NCBI GenBank assembly: GCA_963835705.1 | Contig: CAWIGR010000024.1 | Location: 1 to 64,000, forward strand | From: JACVRW01 sp963835705 | GTDB lineage: Bacteria; Actinomycetota; Thermoleophilia; Solirubrobacterales; Thermoleophilaceae | DNA: 64,000 nucleotides | Reading direction: 5' to 3' | Part shown: in pieces, positions 29,703 through 37,253 of the stretch | Layout: each line of letters begins with the position of its first letter | How positions within the stretch are numbered: position 1 is the first letter of the stretch | Notes under the pieces: model-generated | The model's input: only the letters and a program-made list of their open reading frames with translations | Databases searched by the model: none | Told to the model about the DNA's origin: nothing | Position numbers and translations under genes: made by a program

Positions 29703-31604
29703 CTACGCTGGCCGCGGGCCGGAAGACGCGGCCAGCGCCCGTTCGGCGGATAGCTCCGCGACGGCGCCCGCCAGCGCGGCGGCGTCGCCGCCGTAGACGA
29801 GCTCCTCGATCCTGGCGAAGGCGCTCTCGACCCACTCGGGGTCGAGCGGCGGCTGGATCGCGCAGACGATCTTCTCCGCGTGCGTGGGCTGCGGGCGCTC
29901 GCCCGGGTTGAAGAGCTCCTCATGGAGCTTCTCCCCCACCCGGCGCCCCACCACCTCGATCGCGATGTCCACGTCGGGCTCGAACCCGGCCAGCCGGATC
30001 ATGTTCGCGGCAAGGTCGACGATCTTCACCGGGTCGCCCATCTCGAGGACGAACACCTCACCGCCCGTGGCCAGCTCGCCCGAGCGGATGATCAGCTGCA
30101 CCGCCTCGGGGATCGTCATGAAGTAGCGGGTCATCCGAACGTCGGTGACCGTGATCGGGCCGCCCTGCGCGATCTGGCGCCGGAAGATCGGCGCCACGGA
30201 TCCCGACGAGCCCAGCACGTTCCCGAACCGCACCGAGGCGTAGCGCGTGCCCTTCCAGCGGTTCTGCGCCGCCTCCACGGCCCACTCGGCGAGCGCCTTC
30301 GAGGCGCCCATCACGGTGGCGGGGCTCACCGCCTTGTCGGTCGAGACGAGCACGAAGTGCTCCACACCCGCCTCGCCCGCGGCCGCGGCCGCGATGCGGG
30401 TGGCCACCGCGTTGTTGCGAACCGCCTCGACCGGGTTCTCCTCCATCAGCGGCACGTGCTTGTAGGCCGCCGCGTGGAACACGACCGACGGGGAGTGCTC
30501 CTCGAACACCTCGCGCATCCGGGTGGCGTCCTTGCAGTCCGCGAGCACCGCCGCCGCGCGCGCGAAATGGCGCTCCTCCTCGAGCTCCCGCTGCACCTCG
30601 AACAGCGCGTTCTCCGAGTTCTCGACCAGCACCAGCCGCTTCGGGCCGACGCGGGCGATCTGGCGGCACAGCTCGGCGCCGATCGAGCCGCCGGCGCCCG
30701 TGACGAGCACCACGCGACCGCTCAGGTACGCGCCCACGCGGTCGATCTCCACCCGCACCGGCTCGCGCCCGAGCACGTCCTCCACGCGCACCTCGCGCAC
30801 CTGGCGCATCAGGTTCATCCCGCCGGAGAGCAGCTCGAACGTGGTGGGGAGCGTGCGCACCGGGATGGAGCGCTCGCGGCACGCGGTCACCACCTTCTGG
30901 CGCAGCACGCCCGGCGCCGACGGGATCGCGATGATGACCTCGTCGGGCTTCACGCCGTCGAGCACGCGCGGCAACTCGCCGGTCGTGCCGAGCACCTTGT
31001 GGCCGGCGATCCGCATGCCCTGCTTGCGCGGGTCGTCGTCCACGTAGCCGACCGGCGCGCTGGCGAGGCCGGGGTTGCGTCGCAGCTCGAAGGCCACCTG
31101 CTGGCCGCCGTTTCCGGCGCCCACGATCAGCACCTCGTGGGCCGCGCGCTCGAGGAAGGGGCCGCGCTGGGGCCGCTCCACGAGCGCGCGCACGGCGAAG
31201 CGAGCCCCGCTGACGAAGACCAGCGAGAGCAGGAAGTCGAGCGCCACGACGGAGCGCGGCGGGTCGTGGCGGCCGATCGAGAACAGGTACAGCACCACGA
31301 TCAGGCCGACCGTCGAGACGACCACCGCCCTCAAGATCGCCTCGAAGTCCTTCTGGTCGACGAAGCGCCAGAGCTTCGAGTAGAGCCCGAACATCGCGAA
31401 GATCACGAGCTTCATCACGACCGTCAGGACGATCGTCTCCTCGAGCAGGTTCTCGTAACGGTTCGGGATCCCCTCGTCGAAGCGCAGGTAGTACGCCAGG
31501 TAGTAGGCGAGCGCCAGCAGCACGGCGTCCACACCCAGCTGCCCGGCGCGACGGGCGGTGACGGACGAGCGCAGGTTGGACGCGGATTGGCGCAGGGATC
31601 TCAT
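29703..31604 (-). CDS. Membrane nucleotide-sugar 4,6-dehydratase (CapD/WbpM/PglF-like)
   Basis: The 633-residue protein has the full layout of this family. Four N-terminal transmembrane helices (residues ~20-150) come first. A first Rossmann domain (VLIVGAGNGGQQVAFEL, ~165) follows, then the catalytic SDR domain starting VVLVTGAGGSIGAEL near residue 300. The usual YxxxK is replaced, as in WbpM/PglF, by the LVSTDKAVSPATVMGASKALAE region, where the Ser-x-Asp-Lys type motif acts. It should convert UDP-GlcNAc to the 4-keto-6-deoxy sugar. ATG at 31604 overlaps the stop of the small DUF354 remnant (ATGA). Together with the DegT aminotransferase upstream it would give a 4-amino-4,6-dideoxy sugar. 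Confidence 0.92.
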   Translation of the reverse strand: MRSLRQSASNLRSSVTARRAGQLGVDAVLLALAYYLAYYLRFDEGIPNRYENLLEETIVLTVVMKLVIFAMFGLYSKLWRFVDQKDFEAILRAVVVSTVGLIVVLYLFSIGRHDPPRSVVALDFLLSLVFVSGARFAVRALVERPQRGPFLERAAHEVLIVGAGNGGQQVAFELRRNPGLASAPVGYVDDDPRKQGMRIAGHKVLGTTGELPRVLDGVKPDEVIIAIPSAPGVLRQKVVTACRERSIPVRTLPTTFELLSGGMNLMRQVREVRVEDVLGREPVRVEIDRVGAYLSGRVVLVTGAGGSIGAELCRQIARVGPKRLVLVENSENALFEVQRELEEERHFARAAAVLADCKDATRMREVFEEHSPSVVFHAAAYKHVPLMEENPVEAVRNNAVATRIAAAAAGEAGVEHFVLVSTDKAVSPATVMGASKALAEWAVEAAQNRWKGTRYASVRFGNVLGSSGSVAPIFRRQIAQGGPITVTDVRMTRYFMTIPEAVQLIIRSGELATGGEVFVLEMGDPVKIVDLAANMIRLAGFEPDVDIAIEVVGRRVGEKLHEELFNPGERPQPTHAEKIVCAIQPPLDPEWVESAFARIEELVYGGDAAALAGAVAELSAERALAASSGPRPA

Positions 31605-31837
31605 GTTTCGCTTGCGGCGAGCAGCAGTCTGACGAGTTCGCGTGGGTCGCGGCGAACGCGCAACCCGCCGTTCGCCGGCCGCCGCTCCACCTCGATCTGC
31701 CCGGGGTCGTCGAGCTTACGCAGCAACGGTTTCTCGAAGCGGTCGTAGAGCGACACGTCCGGCGGTGTTCGTACCACCACCAGCGGACGCTCGCGGTCAA
31801 GGTGGGGGCTGTTCGTCAGGTCGACCCAGATGCGCAT
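31601..31837 (-). pseudogene. Internally deleted DUF354 (glycosyltransferase-like) remnant
   Basis: This 78-codon frame reads MRIWVDLTNSPHL, which matches the extreme N terminus of DUF354 proteins. It then jumps directly to RERPLVVVRTPPDVSLYDRF, which in full-length relatives (about 330-350 residues) lies near the middle. After a second jump it ends LRKLDDPGQIEVE and RRDPRELVRLLL, which resembles their C terminus. All three pieces are in one frame, so two in-frame internal deletions are inferred. The match is from memory of the family, not from a search. Its start overlaps the aminotransferase gene and its stop overlaps the dehydratase ATG, so the remnant keeps operon coupling. Confidence 0.65.
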
Positions 31838-32853
31838 GCCGCGATCACCTGGCGCACCTCCGCCTCCGTCAGGTCGATGCCCATCGGGAGCGCGAAGTTG
31901 GTGCGCGCCGCCTCTTCCGTGCCCGGCAGCTCGACCTGCGCCGCGATCGCGGGCTGCCTGTGCACGGGTACGCGGTAGTAGCCCCGCCCCACCGGCAGGG
32001 CCTCGGCCCGCACCACGTAGAGGTGGTAGGCGTGCATCGACCCGTCCACCGTGCGCGGCAGCTCCGCGTGCTCGCCGAGCCCCAGCCGCTCGTACGCGAC
32101 CGCCACGCCGCGGCGCTTCGCGGTCCAGCCGTCCAGCTCGGGCAGCAACACGCGCAGCGCCGCCGCCTGCAGCTCGTCCAGGCGCGAGTTGTAGCCCACG
32201 TCCGTGAAGGTCGCCTTGTCCAGCGAGCCGTGGAAGCGCAGCACCCGGGCGCGCTCGGCCACGGCGTCGTCGCTCGTCACGACCGCGCCGCCGTCACCCA
32301 GGCACGGCAGGTTCTTCGACGGGAAGAACGAGAACGTGGCGGCCTCGCCCAGGGCCCCCGCCTTCACGCCGTTGCGCTCGGCGCCAGCCGCCTGCGCGGC
32401 GTCCTCGAGGACGGGCAGCCCGAGCTCGCGCAGCTCCTCGACCGGCGCCACGTTGCCGAACAGGTGCACCGGGACGATCGCCCTCGTCCTGGGCGTCACG
32501 GCAGCCTTCACCGTCTCGGGGGTGACGCAGAAGGTCTCCGGGTCGATGTCGCAGAAAACCGGCTTGGCGCCCATCGCGAGCGCCGCCTCGGCGGTCGCGT
32601 AGAAGGTGAAGGAGGGCATCACGACCTCGTCGCCCGGGCCGACGCCGAGCGCCCGCAGCGCGATCGTGAGCGCGTCGGTCCCGTTTGCCACCCCGACGCA
32701 GTGGCGCACGCCGAGGTAGTCCGCGAACTCGCGCTCGAACGCCTCGACCTCGGGACCGAGGATGTAGCGCCCCGAGCGCGCCACGCGGTCGATCGCCTCG
32801 CTCAGGCGGTCGTGGTAGGGCTGCAGACTGGTTGCAAAGAGCGGAACGTCCAT
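31816..32853 (-). CDS. DegT/DnrJ/EryC1-family PLP-dependent sugar aminotransferase
   Basis: The 345-residue protein is a nucleotide-sugar aminotransferase. It has GRYILGPEVEAFEREFA, VGVANGTDALTIALRALG, the PLP-contacting LEDAAQAAGA (Asp151 and Gln154) and the Schiff-base lysine K180 in SFFPSKNLPCLGDGGA. It would add an amino group to a keto sugar, probably the 4-keto product of the dehydratase encoded at 29703. ATG at 32853 gives MDVPLFATSL, the usual family start; an in-frame TTG at 32883 is less likely and would overlap the divergent DedA gene. Confidence 0.92.
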   Translation of the reverse strand: MDVPLFATSLQPYHDRLSEAIDRVARSGRYILGPEVEAFEREFADYLGVRHCVGVANGTDALTIALRALGVGPGDEVVMPSFTFYATAEAALAMGAKPVFCDIDPETFCVTPETVKAAVTPRTRAIVPVHLFGNVAPVEELRELGLPVLEDAAQAAGAERNGVKAGALGEAATFSFFPSKNLPCLGDGGAVVTSDDAVAERARVLRFHGSLDKATFTDVGYNSRLDELQAAALRVLLPELDGWTAKRRGVAVAYERLGLGEHAELPRTVDGSMHAYHLYVVRAEALPVGRGYYRVPVHRQPAIAAQVELPGTEEAARTNFALPMGIDLTEAEVRQVIAACASGST

Positions 32854-32882
32854 AGGGCGGCTCGCTACCCTACTTCGCCGCA

Positions 32883-33545
32883 ATGCCAGTCCCCTTTGCC
32901 TCGCTCACCGACCCAATCGTCGAGGTGGCCGTGGACGTGGTGGATGCGATGGGCCTGACCGGGGTCTTCATCCTGATGCTCCTGGAGAGCGCCTGCATCC
33001 CCGTGCCAAGCGAAGCCACCATGCTGTTCGCCGGCTTCAACGTGTCGCGCGGCGAGTACAGCCTGTTCGCGGCCACGATGGTCGGCTCTGTCGCGAACCT
33101 GGTCGGCTCCTGGGCCGCATACTGGGTCGGGCGCGCCGGGCGGGTCGACCTGCTCGAGAAGCACGGCAAGAAGCTGCACATAAAGAGGAGCCACCTCGAG
33201 TGGGCGGACCGCTGGTTCGAGCGACACGGCGACGCCACCGTCTTCTTCACGCGCATGCTGCCGATCATCCGCACCTTCATCTCCCTGCCGGCCGGCGTCG
33301 CGCGGATGCCTTTCTGGCGCTTCAGCCTGCTGACCATCCTCGGCTGCATCCCGTGGGTGCTCATGCTCACCTTCATCGGGCAGCAGGCCGGCGACAACTG
33401 GGAGAGCTGGAAGGACAACCTGCACTACGTGGACTATGCGGTGGCGGCGTCCATCGTGATCGGCGGGGTCTACCTGATCGTGCGCAGCCGCCGCCGCAAG
33501 CGGGATTCCGAGGCGAGCGGCGGCGCCGCCGCCGAGTCGGCCTGA
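32883..33545 (+). CDS. DedA-family membrane protein
   Basis: This 220-residue protein has the DedA/SNARE-associated family pattern: MLLESACIPVPSEATMLFAG near the N terminus (ExxxPxPxE) and FFTRMLPIIRTFISLPAG in the middle (FxRxxPxxR), with four to five hydrophobic helices. DedA proteins move lipids such as undecaprenyl phosphate across the membrane, which would suit the neighbouring glycan genes. ATG at 32883. It is divergent from the aminotransferase gene with only 29 bp between the two starts. Confidence 0.9.
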   Translation: MPVPFASLTDPIVEVAVDVVDAMGLTGVFILMLLESACIPVPSEATMLFAGFNVSRGEYSLFAATMVGSVANLVGSWAAYWVGRAGRVDLLEKHGKKLHIKRSHLEWADRWFERHGDATVFFTRMLPIIRTFISLPAGVARMPFWRFSLLTILGCIPWVLMLTFIGQQAGDNWESWKDNLHYVDYAVAASIVIGGVYLIVRSRRRKRDSEASGGAAAESA

Positions 33546-33638
33546 GGCTGAAAAACGGAGGAGAGCCGTCCCCTCCTAGCTGGCGCATACGCCTCATCGG
33601 ACCTACTGTGTGCCTGGGCAGGGGACGCGACGTCCCCC

Positions 33639-35276
33639 ATGCCTGTGACCCCGAAAACTCCGGCATCGCCTGCCGCCGACCGGCCATCCTTCCACGAGAA
33701 GACCCTCGTGCGCCTGGTCGACCATGTGCGGGCGCTGATCCCGGCCGGGGCGGTTACGTTCGTGACCTTGCGGGGGGGAAAGGTCGCGCACACGGCCGGC
33801 TGGTTCGCCGAAGAGAGCCTCCGCGAGGCCTTCGACGCGCTGGCGCTGGCCGTGGCCGAGCGCGACCGCGCGCTCTTCCTCCCGCGGGTCGATGCCTGGG
33901 AGGCCGCCCCGAAGCTGCTCGCCGGCGCGGGCGCACGGCTAGGGGCCGCGTCGGTGGTGGCCTGTCCGGTGCGGACCGAGATCGGCAATGTGCTCGGCGC
34001 TCTGGCCGTGGCCTCGCTCGACCCGGAGCGGCCGCTTCGCAGGAGCGACCTCGGCGCCGTTGAGGTGGTGGCCGACCTCGCCGCGATGGCACTCGAGCGC
34101 GCCACCCTGCTCGAGGACGAGCGCCGCCGGGTGCACGACGAGGTGCGCCTCAAGCGCGCCGTCGAGTCGGTCTCGGAGTCGCTCGAGCTTGACGAGGTCT
34201 ACCGCCGCGTCGCCGAGCACGCCGCCGCCGTCACGGGCGGCGCGCAGGCCGTGTTGACCCGCCACAACGCCCGCTCCGGCGAGCTGCGCACGGCCGCGAG
34301 CGTGGACCTCTCCGGGGGTCCCGCCGCCCGGCTCTTGCTCGACAGCGACTGCTTCGGCCGCATCGCGCGCACGCGCCGCCCGCACCTGGACACCGGCCGT
34401 GACGGCTCGCTGATGCACGCGCCGATCGGGATCGGCCCGCGCCTCTACGGGGTGCTGACGGTGGCGCACGGCGAGCCCGAGCGCTTCGGCCGGCACGAGC
34501 TGCGGCTGCTGGCGCGGCTCGCCCGGTCCTCCGCCGCCGCGATCGCCAACGCGATCGACTTCGACCGCGAGCGGCGGCTGGCCCGGGCGCTGACGCTCGG
34601 GTTCGTGCCGGAGTCGCTGCCCGCGCTCGCCGGCTACGACACCGGGCTGCTCTATGCCCCGGCGCTCGGCGAGCCCACCGGCGGCGACGTCTACGGCGCC
34701 TGGCTCCTCCCCGACGGGGACATCGCCGTGCTGGTCGGAGACGTGGCGGGCAAGGGCGTCGAGAACGCCGCGCTGTCCGCGATGGTGCGCTTCTTCGTGG
34801 AGGCGCGCAGCTGGGACACGCGCTCGCCCGCGGCGGTGCTCGAGCAGGCCAACTCGATGCTCATGGGCAGGCTGCCACCCGACACCTTCGTAACCGCGTT
34901 CTACGGGGTGCTGTCCCCCGACAGCCTGCTGTGGGCCGGCGCCGGGCACTGGCCGCCGCTCCACGTCTCGGAGTCCGGAGTCCTCGCGCTGGAGCCGCAC
35001 GGGCTGCCGCTCGGCATCGACCGCTCGCCCGGCTACGGCGAGAGCGCGCTGGAGCTGGCCCCCGGCGACCTGGTCTTCGCCTTCACCGACGGGCTGGTCG
35101 AGGCCCGCTGCGACGCCGAGACGTACGGGATCGGGCGGCTCGCGGAGGTCGTCGGGTCGCTCTCGCAGTCGCTCGCGCCGGAGGATCTCGTCAGCGCGAT
35201 CCACGACGAGATCACCGAGTGGTCCGGGGGCCTCGGCGACGACGCCGTCGCGCTGGCCCTGCGCCGCCGCCGCTGA
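33639..35276 (+). CDS. GAF-domain SpoIIE-type protein phosphatase
   Basis: The 545-residue protein has two GAF-like sensor regions (about 20-175 and 185-325) and a C-terminal PP2C-type SpoIIE/RsbU phosphatase domain (about 345-545). Metal-binding aspartates are visible in EPTGGDVYGAWL, VLVGDVAGKGVENAAL and LVFAFTDGLVEARCDAETYG. Such proteins usually dephosphorylate an anti-sigma-factor antagonist in response to a ligand or stress. No partner switch genes are near. The 93-bp gap upstream is available for a promoter. Confidence 0.88.
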   Translation: MPVTPKTPASPAADRPSFHEKTLVRLVDHVRALIPAGAVTFVTLRGGKVAHTAGWFAEESLREAFDALALAVAERDRALFLPRVDAWEAAPKLLAGAGARLGAASVVACPVRTEIGNVLGALAVASLDPERPLRRSDLGAVEVVADLAAMALERATLLEDERRRVHDEVRLKRAVESVSESLELDEVYRRVAEHAAAVTGGAQAVLTRHNARSGELRTAASVDLSGGPAARLLLDSDCFGRIARTRRPHLDTGRDGSLMHAPIGIGPRLYGVLTVAHGEPERFGRHELRLLARLARSSAAAIANAIDFDRERRLARALTLGFVPESLPALAGYDTGLLYAPALGEPTGGDVYGAWLLPDGDIAVLVGDVAGKGVENAALSAMVRFFVEARSWDTRSPAAVLEQANSMLMGRLPPDTFVTAFYGVLSPDSLLWAGAGHWPPLHVSESGVLALEPHGLPLGIDRSPGYGESALELAPGDLVFAFTDGLVEARCDAETYGIGRLAEVVGSLSQSLAPEDLVSAIHDEITEWSGGLGDDAVALALRRRR

Positions 35277-35296
35277 CTTCGCTTCAATGTTCGGGA

Positions 35297-35359
35297 GTGG
35301 TGTCCGACGGAAATACGGTCGCAGCCGCCAGACGCGGGCGTATTTCCGGAGGCGACCAC
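35297..35359 (+). promoter_or_regulatory. Long hairpin covering the purM ribosome binding site
   Basis: A 21-base arm at 35297-35317 and one at 35339-35359 pair at 17 of 21 positions, closing a 21-base loop. The inner ten pairs are perfect (CGGAAATACG with CGTATTTCCG), followed by two symmetric 2x2 mismatches and outer helices. The Shine-Dalgarno GGAGG (35348-35352) lies in the 3' arm, ten bases before the purM ATG, with three of its five bases paired. This could hold purM translation off until the stem opens. No T-run follows, so it is not a simple terminator. Confidence 0.65.
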
Positions 35360-35362
35360 TAG

Positions 35363-36394
35363 ATGAGCGAATCCGCCTACGCGCGCGCCGGCGTCGACCA
35401 GACGGGAGCCGGCTCGGCCGTCGGCGCGCTGGTGGCGGTGCTCGCGGGCATCGAGACCGGCGGTCCCTCCCGCTCGGTCCTCGCGTCGGGCCACTACGCC
35501 GCGGTGCTGCGGCTCGACGACCGGCGCGGCCTGGCGTTGTCGTGCGATGGCGTCGGCACGAAGGTGATCGTGGCCGAGCGGCTCGGCCGGCTCGACACCG
35601 TCGGCATCGACTGCATCGCGATGAACGTGAACGACGTGATCTGCGTCGGGGCCGAGCCCATCGCCGTGCTCGACTACATCGCCGTCGAGGAGGCCGACCC
35701 GGCCGCGCTCGAGCAGATCGCGCTCGGCCTTCGCGCGGGCGCCGAGGCGGCCGGCGTCGAGATCCCGGGCGGCGAGCTCGCCGTGCTGCCCGAGCTCATC
35801 CGCGGGCACCCCTCGCCGAAGGGGTTCGACCTTCTCGGCTTCTGCATCGGCCTGGTGGAGCTCGACGCGATCGTGACCGGCGCCGCGATCGAGCCCGGCG
35901 ACGCCATCGTCGGCATCCCGTCGAGCGGCATCCACTCCAACGGGCTCACGCTGGCACGCCGGGCCCTCGGGGACGAGGACGAGCGGCTGCTCGAACCGAC
36001 GGCGATCTACGTGCGGGCGGTCCGCGACCTGCTCGACTCCGGCATCGACGTTCGCGGGCTCGCGCACATCACCGGAGAGGGCTTCCTCAACCTGCTGCGG
36101 CTCGAATCCCACGCCGCCGGCTACCTGATCGACCAGCCGCTGCCGGTCCCGCCGCTCTTCGAGGAGATCGCCGAGCGCGGCGGCGTGGAGCCGGCCGAGA
36201 TGCACGAGGTCTTCAACATGGGATGCGGCTTCTGCTGCATCGTCCCGTCCGGCTCCGCCGGCGACGCGGTGTCGATCCTCGCCCGGCGCCACCCGGGAAC
36301 TGCCGTGATCGGCCGCACCTCCACCGCCGCCGGCGTGGTGGAGCTTCCGCGCGCGGGGCTGCGGGGCACGCGCGACGGCTTCTCGAGCGCCTGA
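35363..36394 (+). CDS. purM: Phosphoribosylformylglycinamidine cyclo-ligase
   Basis: The 343-residue enzyme (AIR synthetase) closes the imidazole ring in de novo purine synthesis using ATP. It has the AIRS N-terminal domain, ALSCDGVGTKVIVAERLGR and DCIAMNVNDVICVGAEP (metal and ATP binding), followed by GIPSSGIHSNGLTLAR, then the C-terminal domain with HITGEGFLNLLRL and FNMGCGFC. The length matches bacterial PurM. It stands alone, without purF or purL beside it. A strong hairpin at 35297-35359 covers its ribosome binding site. Confidence 0.96.
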   Translation: MSESAYARAGVDQTGAGSAVGALVAVLAGIETGGPSRSVLASGHYAAVLRLDDRRGLALSCDGVGTKVIVAERLGRLDTVGIDCIAMNVNDVICVGAEPIAVLDYIAVEEADPAALEQIALGLRAGAEAAGVEIPGGELAVLPELIRGHPSPKGFDLLGFCIGLVELDAIVTGAAIEPGDAIVGIPSSGIHSNGLTLARRALGDEDERLLEPTAIYVRAVRDLLDSGIDVRGLAHITGEGFLNLLRLESHAAGYLIDQPLPVPPLFEEIAERGGVEPAEMHEVFNMGCGFCCIVPSGSAGDAVSILARRHPGTAVIGRTSTAAGVVELPRAGLRGTRDGFSSA

Positions 36395-36468
36395 CGGGGG
36401 GCGAGGAGGCGCGCCGGCGCTTCTCGGTGCGCGACAGTGCCTGAACGGCGGGCAACCAGAAAAGGGGG

Positions 36469-37236
36469 TCACGAGAGTTCCCAGAGCATCCCCGTCAGCA
36501 CCCGCACGGGCCTGACGCGCCACTCCGCGGCCAGGCGCCAGAGCTCGGCGTTGGCGCGCGGCCCGGGCAGATCGCAGACCGCCTCCACTTCGGCGGTCGC
36601 CATGCGGCCGAAGCGGCCCAGCGCGCTGAGCACGTCCGGCCTCGGTTCGCCCGCCGGGCGGCCGCCCACGCGCGCTATCGCCGCTCGTAGGTCGTCGCCC
36701 GGGCCACATGGCTCATCCTCGTCGCCGACCACGAAGAACGGCAGCTCGCGCGAGTGCGCGCGCCTCGCCTCGAGGTCGGCGCCGAACGACTCCAGGATCG
36801 CGTGCGAGTCCAGATCGATGCGAAAGCGCGCCACGTCGAGGCCGGCGCCGCGTGCCTCCTCCACGAGCGCCTCCTTGGCGTCCAGCTTGCGCCGGAAGCA
36901 CATCAGCCCCTCGCGCACGGCGCGCAGGTAGCGGCCCGCCGCCTCCGCGCCCTGCTCGGCCGCCGCCTTCACCGCGATGCAGGCCGGGTAGGTCGAGCGG
37001 ATCGGCCCCTCGGTCCAGAGCCGCGGGTCGAACGGCATGCCGGACCGGTCCGCGTGCTCCAACCACTCCCTAACACGAGCTTCGTACGGCGCCTCGTACT
37101 CTCGGGCGAGTCCTCCCATCGCGTAGGTGATGGAGAGGTCGGCGCCGAACTCAACGAGGAGCCGGCGCAGGGCGGGCTCGGCGGCCCAGGACGCCGGGCA
37201 CGCCGGATCGGTGTAGTAGCGCACGCGTACCGGCAC
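36469..37236 (-). CDS. DsbA-family thioredoxin-fold protein with CPAS in place of CxxC
   Basis: This 255-residue protein has a thioredoxin-fold start (VRVRYYTDPACPASWAAEPAL) and an inserted alpha-helical domain, like DsbA/YjbH-SpxH-type proteins. The active-site position reads C13-P-A-S16: the second cysteine is replaced by Ser, so it cannot form the usual internal disulfide. No signal peptide is present, so it is cytoplasmic. It may resemble SpxH-like adaptors rather than oxidases. GTG at 37236 is only 17 bp from the divergent kinase ATG at 37254. Confidence 0.75.
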   Translation of the reverse strand: MPVRVRYYTDPACPASWAAEPALRRLLVEFGADLSITYAMGGLAREYEAPYEARVREWLEHADRSGMPFDPRLWTEGPIRSTYPACIAVKAAAEQGAEAAGRYLRAVREGLMCFRRKLDAKEALVEEARGAGLDVARFRIDLDSHAILESFGADLEARRAHSRELPFFVVGDEDEPCGPGDDLRAAIARVGGRPAGEPRPDVLSALGRFGRMATAEVEAVCDLPGPRANAELWRLAAEWRVRPVRVLTGMLWELS

Positions 37237-37253
37237 GAGAGAGCGGAAAATAG

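Noticed and set aside
35277..35362. ZTP, guanine or PRPP riboswitch ahead of purM
   Set aside because: The conserved core sequences of these classes were not seen; only the large hairpin is supported.
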